Assembly (NCBI GenBank): GCA_001796785.1
Contig: MGNL01000026.1
Location: 1-8,592 of the forward strand
DNA length: 8,592 bases
DNA from: Chloroflexi bacterium RBG_16_51_16
Lineage (GTDB): Bacteria > Chloroflexota > Anaerolineae > Anaerolineales > Villigracilaceae
Direction: 5' to 3'
A program made the translations under genes and the position numbers. The notes under the pieces were generated by a model. It worked only from the letters and a program-made list of their open reading frames with translations. It had not been told where the DNA came from and did not search any database. Below are positions 1 through 7,000 of the stretch, one piece after another (position 1 is the first letter of the stretch; every line of letters begins with the position of its first letter).

Positions 1-1198
<1,198 letters not shown>

Positions 1199-1205
1199 GA
1201 GCGAG

Positions 1206-1514
1206 ATGGCAAAACAAAAGATACGCATTCGCCTTAAGGCATACGATCATCGAGTACTCGACCAGTCTGCAAAAAGAATCGTTGAAACAGCCGAGCGTAC
1301 CGGGGCACATGTCGTTGGCCCGGTACCCTTGCCAACAAAGATTGAACGGTTTACAATACGGCGCTCGACTTTCATTGATAAAGACTCTCATGAGCACTTT
1401 GAAATCCGAACACACAATCGCTTGATCGATGTTCTAGATCCTGATTCAAAGACCATTGACCTTTTGATGAGGTTGAACCTCCCGGCGGGTGTGGATATCG
1501 AGATCAAAATATAG
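1206..1514 (+). CDS. rpsJ: 30S ribosomal protein S10 (uS10, NusE)
   Basis: Protein of the 30S head; as NusE it also pairs with NusB in transcription antitermination (family knowledge). The 102-residue product matches the usual length and starts MAKQKIRIRLKAYDHRVLDQ. The conserved VVGPVPLPTK block sits near residues 36-45, followed by the FTIRRSTFIDKDSHEHFEIR loop that carries the S10 signature, and the C-terminal DLLMRLNLPAGVDIEIKI strand. ATG at 1206 has an AGGAG at 1197-1201 that overlaps the tuf stop, so translation is probably coupled to tuf. Unlike tuf it uses many A- and T-ending codons. It is followed by the only long non-coding gap in the window, which is unusual inside an S10 operon. 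Confidence 0.98.
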   Translation: MAKQKIRIRLKAYDHRVLDQSAKRIVETAERTGAHVVGPVPLPTKIERFTIRRSTFIDKDSHEHFEIRTHNRLIDVLDPDSKTIDLLMRLNLPAGVDIEIKI

Positions 1515-1604
1515 TCCAAATATTCAAAGTCTTTCACTCGGTGAAGAACAAGGTTTTAGGTGGTTTAAGACCGCTGGATAAAGGACAAGCGTCTCACTGA
1601 GAGA

Positions 1605-1673
1605 CAGAGCAAGAGCTGGCGCGAGCGTGATCGAACTCAATCAAATCGCTTCCCGCTCCAGTTGACCGCTCTG
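1605..1673 (+). promoter_or_regulatory. Nested long stem-loop upstream of rplC
   Basis: Three helices nest coaxially with internal loops. CAGAGC (1605-1610) pairs with GCTCTG (1668-1673). AGCTGG (1614-1619) pairs with CCAGTT (1658-1663), including one G-U. AGCGTGAT (1624-1631) pairs with ATCA (1640-1643) and CGCT (1647-1650), with AAT bulged at 1644-1646. The terminal loop is CGAACTCA (1632-1639). That makes about 20 pairs in a 69-nt rod. The shape fits a ribosomal protein mRNA leader bound by one of the operon's own products, but no known r-leader motif was recognised. The pairing was found by eye; no folding energy or covariation was computed. Confidence 0.4.
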
Positions 1674-1686
1674 CACGGAGATGATG

Positions 1687-1704
1687 CAGCCTAAGCCCAG
1701 GCTG
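1687..1704 (+). promoter_or_regulatory. Hairpin just upstream of the rplC ribosome binding site
   Basis: CAGCCT (1687-1692) and AGGCTG (1699-1704) form a perfect six-pair, mostly G-C stem around the loop AAGCCC. It ends 20 nt before the AGGAG (1725-1729) of rplC. Its position would allow it to affect ribosome access, but the Shine-Dalgarno itself is left unpaired in this fold. No U-tract follows, which argues against a terminator. Confidence 0.4.
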
Positions 1705-1724
1705 GCAGTCTCGTCAATATAAAC

Positions 1725-1729
1725 AGGAG
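1725..1729 (+). promoter_or_regulatory. rplC ribosome binding site favouring the second ATG
   Basis: AGGAG lies 3 nt before the ATG at 1733 and 9 nt before the in-frame ATG at 1739. Three nucleotides is too tight for normal initiation, so 1739 is the better start. It also gives MIKGLIGKKIGMTQIF, which lines up with the usual L3 N-terminus. Confidence 0.6.
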
Positions 1730-1738
1730 AATATGAGC

Positions 1739-2371
1739 ATGATTAAAGGGCTTATTGGAAAGAAGATCGGCATGACCCAGATCTTCGATGACCAAGGTGT
1801 TGCTTATCCGGTGACACTCATCGAAGCTGGGCCATGTTACATTACACAGATCCGTCGCGTGGATCGCGATGGATACGGCGCCGTTCAGCTCGGCTTTGGT
1901 GAAGTAAATCCCAAGCGTCTCACGGGCGGTCAATTGGGGCATCTGAAAGCCAACCAACTACCGGCATTGCGTTTCCTCAGGGAATTTGCTGTGAAGGAAA
2001 ATGATTTGAAGATCGGTGACAAGGTCACCGTAGCGGAAGCCTTCGCCCAGGGAGACCGCGTGGACGTGATCGGCATAAGTAAGGGAAAAGGTTTTGCCGG
2101 TGCAGTTAAGCGCTATCACTTCCACGGTATGAATGCCACTCACGGCACATCAGACCGAAACCGTGCTCCCGGTTCACGGAGTTCCGGAACGACACCAGGC
2201 AGGGTATACAAGGGATCCCGCGGGCCCGGCCACATGGGTATGGACAGGATTACCGCCCAGAATTTAAAAGTGGTTCTAGTGGATGCAGAGCACAACCTTC
2301 TGGCAGTCAATGGCTCTGTTCCGGGTTCAAGAGGCAGCCTCATCATGATCAAGGAAGCGCGCAAGCAATAG
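1739..2371 (+). CDS. rplC: 50S ribosomal protein L3 (uL3)
   Basis: Early-assembly 50S protein that binds 23S rRNA and reaches toward the peptidyl transferase centre. The product is 210 residues from ATG 1739; the ATG at 1733 would add Met-Ser but lies only 3 nt from the AGGAG. Landmarks are KKIGMTQIF at residues 8-16, the GISKGKGFAGAVKR block at 112-125, HFHGMNATHG at 127-136, and PGSRSSGTTPGRVYKG at 144-159, the loop that approaches the active site. The glutamine methylated in E. coli L3 (in GSIGQNQTPG) is replaced by Ser in this alignment, so that modification is probably absent. Length and motifs are complete. The gene follows the structured gap and begins the tightly packed part of the operon. 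Confidence 0.97.
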   Translation: MIKGLIGKKIGMTQIFDDQGVAYPVTLIEAGPCYITQIRRVDRDGYGAVQLGFGEVNPKRLTGGQLGHLKANQLPALRFLREFAVKENDLKIGDKVTVAEAFAQGDRVDVIGISKGKGFAGAVKRYHFHGMNATHGTSDRNRAPGSRSSGTTPGRVYKGSRGPGHMGMDRITAQNLKVVLVDAEHNLLAVNGSVPGSRGSLIMIKEARKQ

Positions 2372-2384
2372 GCGCTGCGGAATC

Positions 2385-2388
2385 AGGA
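2385..2388 (+). promoter_or_regulatory. rplD ribosome binding site that decides the start
   Basis: AGGA at 2385-2388 is separated from the ATG at 2390 by a single base, which cannot work as a normal spacing. The in-frame ATG at 2396 is 7 nt away, so 2396 is the likely start of L4. Confidence 0.65.
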
Positions 2389-2395
2389 CATGAAC

Positions 2396-3025
2396 ATGAA
2401 AGCAGACGTGTTGGATGGAAAAGGCAATAAATTGCGTGAAGTGGACCTGCCTGCGAAAATATTCGCGGTAGAAGTAAACCGCGATTTAATGCACCAGGCT
2501 TACGTTCGCCAGTTGTCAAATGCACGGTTGGGAACTCATGATACGAAAGTAAGAAGTGAGGTCTCTGGAGGCGGGCGAAAACCGTGGAAACAAAAAGGGA
2601 CCGGGCGGGCACGCCAGGGATCCATAAGGGCAGCGCAATGGGTCGGCGGTGGACGAATCCACACTCCGCATCCCCGCAGCTATGAATTGAAAATGCCAAA
2701 AAAAATGAGGCAGGCTGCCTTGCGGTCGGCTCTCTCGGCAAAGGCTGCGGATAAAGGCATCGTAATAGTGGAAGAATTGGAGTTCAAACAACCAAAGACC
2801 CGCCAAATGATTGAGACACTAAACAACCTGGTGGGCGATTCTTCCGTTCTCGTTTTAATGCCTGCCCGGAATAAATCGTATGAAACCGCCCTAAGGTCGG
2901 CTCATAATATTAAGAGCGCCAAAATCTTATTAGCCGGTTACTTGAACGTGCGTGATCTGCTTGGATATGAAAAGATCATTCTGCCTTTGAAAACTCTGGA
3001 CGCTATAACGACGCACCTTGGATAA
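2396..3025 (+). CDS. rplD: 50S ribosomal protein L4 (uL4)
   Basis: 50S protein whose long loop lines the polypeptide exit tunnel; in E. coli it also represses its own S10 operon by binding the mRNA leader (family knowledge, not shown here). From ATG 2396 the product is 209 residues, near the family norm of about 200-210. The conserved tunnel loop runs from about residue 57 to 95 and includes GGGRKPWKQKGTGRARQGS and WVGGGRIHTPHPRSY. The C-terminal Rossmann-like part contains LLAGYLNVRDLLGYEKIILP near residues 178-197. The upstream ATG at 2390 is rejected because only one base separates it from the AGGA. rplW follows after 8 nt. If L4 autoregulates here, the rpsJ-rplC gap would be the place to test. 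Confidence 0.97.
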   Translation: MKADVLDGKGNKLREVDLPAKIFAVEVNRDLMHQAYVRQLSNARLGTHDTKVRSEVSGGGRKPWKQKGTGRARQGSIRAAQWVGGGRIHTPHPRSYELKMPKKMRQAALRSALSAKAADKGIVIVEELEFKQPKTRQMIETLNNLVGDSSVLVLMPARNKSYETALRSAHNIKSAKILLAGYLNVRDLLGYEKIILPLKTLDAITTHLG

Positions 3026-3033
3026 GGTCTGAT

Positions 3034-3339
3034 ATGAGCACTATTTATGATGTATTGCTGACTCCGCTGATAACTGAAAAATCCAGTTATCAATCCGGAA
3101 AACTGCGCCAATATACCTTCAAGGTGGCTCGGGACGCAACCCGGGGAATGGTCAAGGATGCGATCGAGACGCTCTTCGATACCGATGTAGACCGAGTGAA
3201 TATCCTCAATGCTCCAGCTAAAAGAGGTAGACGGGCGCGTTCCAGGCGGTTACTTGTCCGCAGACCCGCTTATAAGAAGGCGATTGTTACCCTGTCAGAG
3301 GGCAGTAAACCGCTTGAAATATTCGAAGGTGTGAAATAA
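3034..3339 (+). CDS. rplW: 50S ribosomal protein L23 (uL23)
   Basis: 50S protein at the tunnel exit, the docking site for trigger factor and signal recognition particle. The product is 101 residues, normal length. The N-terminal TPLITEKSS (residues 10-18) is the family hallmark, followed by YTFKVARDATRGMVKDAIE and the basic loop AKRGRRARSRR (about 62-72) that enters rRNA. ATG 3034 has an AAGG at 3024-3027 overlapping the rplD stop, 6 nt away. Its stop TAA shares one base with the rplB start (TAATG), so L2 translation is probably coupled to L23. Confidence 0.97.
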   Translation: MSTIYDVLLTPLITEKSSYQSGKLRQYTFKVARDATRGMVKDAIETLFDTDVDRVNILNAPAKRGRRARSRRLLVRRPAYKKAIVTLSEGSKPLEIFEGVK

Positions 3340-4175
3340 TGGCTGTTAAAAAATACAAACCAACGACCTCCGGCCAGCGCGGTATGACCGGTTATACCTT
3401 CGAGGAAATCACCAAGAGTGAGCCTGAACGATCGCTCATCCTTCCAAAATCGCAGCATGGGGGTCGGAATTCCTACGGCCGCGTAACAACCCGCCATCGT
3501 GGAGGCGGTCACCGACGCTATATCCGGATCGTTGATTTCAAGCGGGACAAGCGCGAGATTGGTGCTACCGTTGCTGCGATAGAGTATGACCCAAACCGAA
3601 CTGCCCGGCTAGCGCTGCTGCACTATGGTGATGGTGAAAAACGTTATATCCTGGCGCCTGCAGACCTCAAGGTAGGCGATATGGTACTGGCCGGGCCGAA
3701 CGCAGAAATCCGGTCAGGCAACTGCCTTCCAATCAGCAATATTCCAATCGGTACGTTGATCCATAACATAGAAGTCAAACAAGGCAAAGGCGGCCAACTC
3801 GTCCGTTCGGCAGGAGGCGCGGCTCAGCTTCTGGCGAAGGAAGGTGATTTTGCGCAGATCCGTATGCCTTCCGGTGAAGTCCGTTTGATCCAACAAGTAT
3901 GCTACGCAACAATTGGACAGGTAGGCAATCTGGATCATTCCAACATCAAACTTGGGAAAGCCGGACGGAAACGACATAAAGGAATCCGTCCAACGGTGCG
4001 CGGTTCTGCCATGTCGCCGCGTGACCACCCCCATGGTGGTGGTGAAGGTCGACAGCCCATAGGTTTGCCAGGACCAAAAAGTCCATGGGGTAAACCAACC
4101 CTGGGATATCGCACCCGCCGCAACAAAAAAACCAGTCGATACATCCTTCGCCGGAGAAGTAAAACGAATCGGTAA
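3339..4175 (+). CDS. rplB: 50S ribosomal protein L2 (uL2)
   Basis: Core 50S protein needed for subunit joining and peptidyl transferase function. The 278-residue length is typical. The N-terminal part has TRHRGGGHRRYIRIVDFKRD at 51-70 and the OB-fold stretch IEYDPNRTARLALLHY at 81-96. The SH3-like domain follows, with VRSAGGAAQLLAKEG at 155-169. The conserved C-terminal loop RGSAMSPRDHPHGGGEG at 221-237 carries the histidines of the region that includes E. coli His229. The basic tail GYRTRRNKKTSRYILRRR ends the protein. ATG 3339 overlaps the rplW stop by one base, and an AAGG at 3326-3329 lies within rplW, 9 nt upstream. A 34-nt spacer follows with nothing but the rpsS Shine-Dalgarno. Confidence 0.98.
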   Translation: MAVKKYKPTTSGQRGMTGYTFEEITKSEPERSLILPKSQHGGRNSYGRVTTRHRGGGHRRYIRIVDFKRDKREIGATVAAIEYDPNRTARLALLHYGDGEKRYILAPADLKVGDMVLAGPNAEIRSGNCLPISNIPIGTLIHNIEVKQGKGGQLVRSAGGAAQLLAKEGDFAQIRMPSGEVRLIQQVCYATIGQVGNLDHSNIKLGKAGRKRHKGIRPTVRGSAMSPRDHPHGGGEGRQPIGLPGPKSPWGKPTLGYRTRRNKKTSRYILRRRSKTNR

Positions 4176-4209
4176 AAACTGACCACACTAGGAAATAAAG
4201 GAAGAAATC

Positions 4210-4560
4210 ATGTCACGTTCATTGAAAAAAGGACCTTATATAGCACCAAAATTATTAGTGCGGATTGAGGCGATGAATCAAAAAAATGAGAAAAAGGTCA
4301 TCCGGACTTGGAGCCGGGCTTCCGTTATTTTTCCTCAAATGGTCGGACATACCATTGGAGTACATGACGGACGCAGGCATGTCCCTATTTACGTTACAGA
4401 AAACATGGTCGGACATAAACTTGGTGAATTTGCTCCAACACGCACCTTTCGCGGTCACCAATCTGCTGAAAAGGCGGCCGCAGCTGCAGCCGCCGCTGCA
4501 ACCACGGGTGGTACCTCAGGCACTCCATCAGCAAGCACCTCGACGAGCGGCGGATCGTAA
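4210..4560 (+). CDS. rpsS: 30S ribosomal protein S19 (uS19) with a low-complexity C-terminal tail
   Basis: 30S head protein that pairs with S13 and contacts the 50S subunit. Residues 1-83 are a normal S19: MSRSLKKGPYIAPKLL, TWSRASVIFPQMVGHTIGVH, and the signature from HDGRRHVPIYV through GHKLGEFAPTRTFRGH (52-83). S19 usually ends within about ten residues after that, often with a lysine-rich tail (E. coli is 92 residues). Here residues 84-116 are a tail with nine alanines (89-97) followed by Thr, Gly, Ser and one Pro, with no basic residues after Lys88. The alanine codons vary (gcg, gcc, gca, gct), so this is not a simple nucleotide repeat, and no frameshift is evident. AAGGA at 4198-4202 serves the start. 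The rplV Shine-Dalgarno overlaps its stop. Confidence 0.96.
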   Translation: MSRSLKKGPYIAPKLLVRIEAMNQKNEKKVIRTWSRASVIFPQMVGHTIGVHDGRRHVPIYVTENMVGHKLGEFAPTRTFRGHQSAEKAAAAAAAAATTGGTSGTPSASTSTSGGS

Positions 4561-4572
4561 GGACGGCTTATC

Positions 4573-4914
4573 ATGCCAGATATTCACGCTAAAACGCGCT
4601 TCTCACCCATCTCAGCCCAAAAGGTGCGTTTGGTCATCGATATGATCCGTGGCAAGAATGCGAATGATGCACTCGAAATTCTGAGGATGGTCAATATGCG
4701 GGGAGCACACCCGGTCCGTAAACTTGTAGCATCCGCGGTTGCCAACGCGGAAGAGAATTTCGGTGTCAGTCGTGACAACCTGTATGTCGCCACGATTTTT
4801 GCAGATGAAGCTCCAACGCGGAAATGGCGCCGATTTGGTGCCCGTGGCCGGTTCAAACCCATTTTGCGGCGAACTTCACACCTGACTGTGATCCTGCGCG
4901 AGCGCGGAGCCTAA
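4573..4914 (+). CDS. rplV: 50S ribosomal protein L22 (uL22)
   Basis: 50S protein whose extended beta-hairpin lines the exit tunnel beside L4 and is a macrolide-resistance site. The product is 113 residues, standard length. Visible landmarks are RFSPISAQKVRLVIDMIRGK at residues 9-28, the helix ALEILRMV near 33-40, VRKLVASAVANAEEN near 48-62, and the C-terminal hairpin and signature DEAPTRKWRRFGARGRFKPI then RRTSHLTVIL. ATG 4573 has AAGGA at 4559-4563, which overlaps the rpsS stop, 9 nt upstream. rpsC follows after 14 nt. Confidence 0.97.
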   Translation: MPDIHAKTRFSPISAQKVRLVIDMIRGKNANDALEILRMVNMRGAHPVRKLVASAVANAEENFGVSRDNLYVATIFADEAPTRKWRRFGARGRFKPILRRTSHLTVILRERGA

Positions 4915-4928
4915 ATTAAGGAGTAATC

Positions 4929-5678
4929 ATGGGTCGAAAAGTACATCCCATTGGTATGCGCCTTGGAATCAATCAACCCTGGCAGGGACGGTGGTTTGCC
5001 GAAGGCAGCACTTATCGAAAACAATTGCACCAGGATTTTTCCATTCGAAACCTTTTACTGGGTGACGCATCTAAAGGTGGTGCGGCAGCCAATGCGATGG
5101 TTCGCACCTTGCGGAAGACTCTACCCGAACCCGTGTTGAATGGTAAAGCGGGGATCTCCAGGGTCGATGTTGAACGCACCCCTGGGAAAATTCGGATCGC
5201 CATTTACACCGCCAAACCAGGTATTTTAATCGGCCGCAAAGGTGAAGGCGTAAAGAAGATCCGCCAGGCAATGGAAACCTTGATCGGGAAGAAGACAGAG
5301 TTGGATATTAAAGAAATTGCCTCACCCGATACGGATGCCATGTTGGTTGCACGCAATATTGCAGACCAGCTTGAGCGAAGGATCGCTTATCGGAGGGCAA
5401 TGAAACGGGCCATCCAGCAAGCGATGCGGCAAGGCGCGCTCGGCATAAAGATCGCAGTGGGAGGTCGTCTGGGTGGCGCGGAAATGGCAAGGGATGTCTG
5501 GTTGAGGGATGGCCGGGTGCCCCTTCAAACCTTGCGCGCAAATGTTGATTTCGCAGTGACCCAGGCGACGACGACCTTCGGTCAGATCGGTGTCAAAGTA
5601 TGGGTTTATAAAGGCGAAGCCACGCCTGAGGTGGAAGAGAAAGTGGAATCCACGGAAGGCGTATACGTAAGCGAATAG
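4929..5678 (+). CDS. rpsC: 30S ribosomal protein S3 (uS3) with an N-domain insertion
   Basis: 30S head protein at the mRNA entry channel, part of the ribosomal helicase with S4 and S5. The 249-residue product starts MGRKVHPIGMRLGINQPW. The KH domain has its GXXG loop as GRKG at 102-105 within AKPGILIGRKGEG. The C-terminal domain has QLERRIAYRRAMKRAIQQAM and the signature GRLGGAEMARD through DGRVPLQTLRANVDF and GQIGVKVWVYKGE, then a short acidic tail. Compared with E. coli S3, the stretch between FSIRNLLL (37-44) and AGISRVDVER (74-83) is about 24 residues longer (see findings). AAGGAG at 4918-4923 lies 5 nt before the ATG. Confidence 0.97.
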   Translation: MGRKVHPIGMRLGINQPWQGRWFAEGSTYRKQLHQDFSIRNLLLGDASKGGAAANAMVRTLRKTLPEPVLNGKAGISRVDVERTPGKIRIAIYTAKPGILIGRKGEGVKKIRQAMETLIGKKTELDIKEIASPDTDAMLVARNIADQLERRIAYRRAMKRAIQQAMRQGALGIKIAVGGRLGGAEMARDVWLRDGRVPLQTLRANVDFAVTQATTTFGQIGVKVWVYKGEATPEVEEKVESTEGVYVSE

Positions 5679-5696
5679 GATGTTTGGAGAGCTTTC

Positions 5697-6116
5697 ATGT
5701 TGATGCCAAAACGAGTCAAATGGCGAAAACAAATGCGCGGCCGGATGCGCGGCAAGGCGCTGCGCGGTGCAGAAGTCTCCTTTGGGGAGTACGGTTTACA
5801 GGCACTGGAACCCGGCTGGATCACCGCGCGACAAATTGAGGCTGCACGCCGCACGATTGTACGTGGGATGAAGCGCCGTGGAAAAATCTGGATCCGCATT
5901 TTCCCGGCCAAGCCCTACACTCATAAACCGCCTGAGACTCGCATGGGTTCTGGAAAAGGGAATGTGGAATATTACGTGGCTGTGGTCAGACCTGGACGGA
6001 TCATGTTCGAGGTCGGCGGTCTGCCGGAGGAAATCGCATTGGCAGCTCTGGAGAGCGCGCGCTACAAGTTTTCCATCAAGACCAAGGTTGTCGCACGTGA
6101 ACAGGCAGGTGAGTAA
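5697..6116 (+). CDS. rplP: 50S ribosomal protein L16 (uL16)
   Basis: 50S protein at the A-site tRNA elbow and near the peptidyl transferase centre, added late in assembly. The product is 139 residues, normal length. It begins MLMPKRVKWRKQMRGRMRGK, with VSFGEYGLQAL, the helix TARQIEAARRTI, the KRRGKIWIRIFPAKPYTHKP strand, and RMGSGKGNVEYYVAVVRPG, the family signature that contains the arginine hydroxylated in E. coli. The ATG at 5697 has GGAG at 5686-5689, 7 nt upstream; the ATG at 5703 would be 13 nt away and is less likely. rpmC starts 2 nt after the stop. Confidence 0.97.
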   Translation: MLMPKRVKWRKQMRGRMRGKALRGAEVSFGEYGLQALEPGWITARQIEAARRTIVRGMKRRGKIWIRIFPAKPYTHKPPETRMGSGKGNVEYYVAVVRPGRIMFEVGGLPEEIALAALESARYKFSIKTKVVAREQAGE

Positions 6117-6118
6117 TC

Positions 6119-6337
6119 ATGAAAGCCATGAAGGTTCAAGACATACGCAAGCTATCCGTGGAGGAGATGAAAGCCAAGATCTCCGATTCGCGCGAGGAAT
6201 TAATGAAATTAAGATTTCAACAGGTTACGGGTCAATTAACAGATCCCAGCCGCCTGAGAATCCTGGGGCGGGATATCGCACGGCTGGAAACCATTCTGCG
6301 CGAAAGCCTGCGAACAGAAACTAAGGGTGCTGCATGA
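6119..6337 (+). CDS. rpmC: 50S ribosomal protein L29 (uL29)
   Basis: Small two-helix 50S protein next to L23 at the tunnel exit. The 72-residue product is within the usual 60-75 range. It has VQDIRKLSVEEMKAKISDSR, the signature MKLRFQQVTGQL (about residues 29-40), and the second helix RLRILGRDIARLETILRE. ATG 6119 is preferred over the ATG at 6128 because AGGTGA at 6107-6112, inside the end of rplP, is 6 nt away from the first and 15 from the second. The stop overlaps the rpsQ start as ATGA, a typical translational coupling arrangement. Confidence 0.96.
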   Translation: MKAMKVQDIRKLSVEEMKAKISDSREELMKLRFQQVTGQLTDPSRLRILGRDIARLETILRESLRTETKGAA

Positions 6338-6606
6338 ACAATCGAAGACGGATGACGGGAGTGGTCACCAGCAACAGGATGACCAAAACGGTGGTTGTGG
6401 AAATCACTCAAAAATATCGACACCCGTTGTACAAGAAGGTCGTCCAATCGAGCCGGCGTGTCAAGGCACATGACGAAATTGGCTGCATGATTGGCGACGA
6501 GGTGCTGATTGTGGAATCCAAACCGCTTTCACGCGATAAACGCTGGGTGGTTGAATCGGTCCTCAAAAAGGAAACCCGCACGACTGATCAAGGTGTTGGA
6601 GAGTAA
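6334..6606 (+). CDS. rpsQ: 30S ribosomal protein S17 (uS17)
   Basis: Primary 16S rRNA-binding protein of the 30S body with an OB fold. The product is 90 residues, normal length. It shows RMTGVVTSNRMTKTVVVEI (about 6-24), KYRHPLYKKVVQSSRRVKAHD (about 27-47) and GDEVLIVESKPLSRDKRWVV, the S17 signature. ATG 6334 lies inside the rpmC stop (ATGA overlap), with AAGGG at 6323-6327 within rpmC, 6 nt upstream. rplN follows after 3 nt. Confidence 0.97.
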   Translation: MNNRRRMTGVVTSNRMTKTVVVEITQKYRHPLYKKVVQSSRRVKAHDEIGCMIGDEVLIVESKPLSRDKRWVVESVLKKETRTTDQGVGE

Positions 6607-6609
6607 CCC

Positions 6610-6981
6610 ATGATCCAGCATGAATCCCGTCTTTTGGTTGCCGATAACACAGGCGCCCGAGAACTTCTGGTCATCCATGTTCTGGGAGGATCCAGGCGAA
6701 GATATGGAAATATTGGTGATATTGTCGTTGCCACAGTGAAATCCGCTGCGGCACAAGCCGGAGTTAAGAAGAGCGAGATTGTCAAGGCCGTGATCGTACG
6801 TTGCAACAAGGAATGGCGGCGGGAAGATGGATCCTATATCCGATTCGATGACAATGCAGCAGTGTTATTGGATGCGGACGGTGAAAATCCGCGCGGCACT
6901 CGAATTTTTGGACCGGTTGCACGTGAACTGCGCGAAATGGGATATATGAAGATCGTATCGTTGGCTCCGGAAGTCCTGTGA
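6610..6981 (+). CDS. rplN: 50S ribosomal protein L14 (uL14)
   Basis: 50S interface protein that forms a bridge to the 30S subunit and, in other bacteria, the binding site for the silencing factor RsfS. The 123-residue product is one more than the common 122. It starts MIQHESRLLVADNTGARELL, with GGSRRRYGNIGDIVVATVK (about 34-52), the signature region VIVRCNKEWRREDGSYIRFD, and NPRGTRIFGPVAREL. Its C-terminus MKIVSLAPEVL is canonical. GGAG at 6598-6601, overlapping the end of rpsQ, is 8 nt from the ATG. Confidence 0.97.
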   Translation: MIQHESRLLVADNTGARELLVIHVLGGSRRRYGNIGDIVVATVKSAAAQAGVKKSEIVKAVIVRCNKEWRREDGSYIRFDDNAAVLLDADGENPRGTRIFGPVARELREMGYMKIVSLAPEVL

Positions 6982-7000
6982 TCAGGTCAGGAGATAAGGA

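Larger units (their letters stand above)
1515..1732 (+). promoter_or_regulatory. Structured non-coding gap between rpsJ and rplC (possible mRNA leader or processing region)
   Basis: This gap of about 220 nt sits where S10 operons usually have only a few tens of bases. It holds several paper-foldable hairpins: 1530-1547 (seven pairs, one bulged U, loop TCG), 1591-1605 (GTCTC/GAGAC), the long nested element at 1605-1673, and 1687-1704 (CAGCCT/AGGCTG). None is followed by a convincing U-run, so these do not look like intrinsic terminators. A TTGACC at 1662-1667 resembles a -35 box but has no good -10 at the right spacing. A 13-codon ORF (1681-1722, MMQPKPRLAVSSI) exists but its GGAG directly abuts the first ATG. 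The region could be an autoregulatory leader for rplC onward, an RNase processing site, or a remnant of a removed gene. The function is unproven. Confidence 0.45.

Noticed and set aside
1530..1557. Hairpin 1530-1547 followed by TTTT at 1554-1557 as a terminator after rpsJ
   Set aside because: The stem is short with a bulge, the T-run is only four and begins 6 nt after the stem, and termination here would cut off the rest of an essential operon.
1541..1600. 19-codon GTG-initiated frame in the rpsJ-rplC gap
   Set aside because: It has no Shine-Dalgarno upstream, and its GTG lies in a hairpin stem; there is nothing to support translation.
1662..1690. TTGACC at 1662-1667 as the -35 box of an internal promoter for rplC
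   Set aside because: At 16-18 nt downstream there is no TATAAT-like sequence, and TTGACC itself partly lies in the paired region of the nested stem.
4026..4040. CCACC/GGTGG inverted repeat inside rplB
   Set aside because: It falls on the codons of the universally conserved DHPHGGGEG loop of L2, so protein conservation explains it.
4286..4645. 119-codon + strand frame overlapping rpsS and rplV
   Set aside because: It is an out-of-frame shadow over two clear ribosomal genes, with no Shine-Dalgarno and no family resemblance.
5322..5732. 136-codon minus-strand frame over rpsC
   Set aside because: It is antisense to well-conserved S3 coding sequence, and the protein has no recognisable features.
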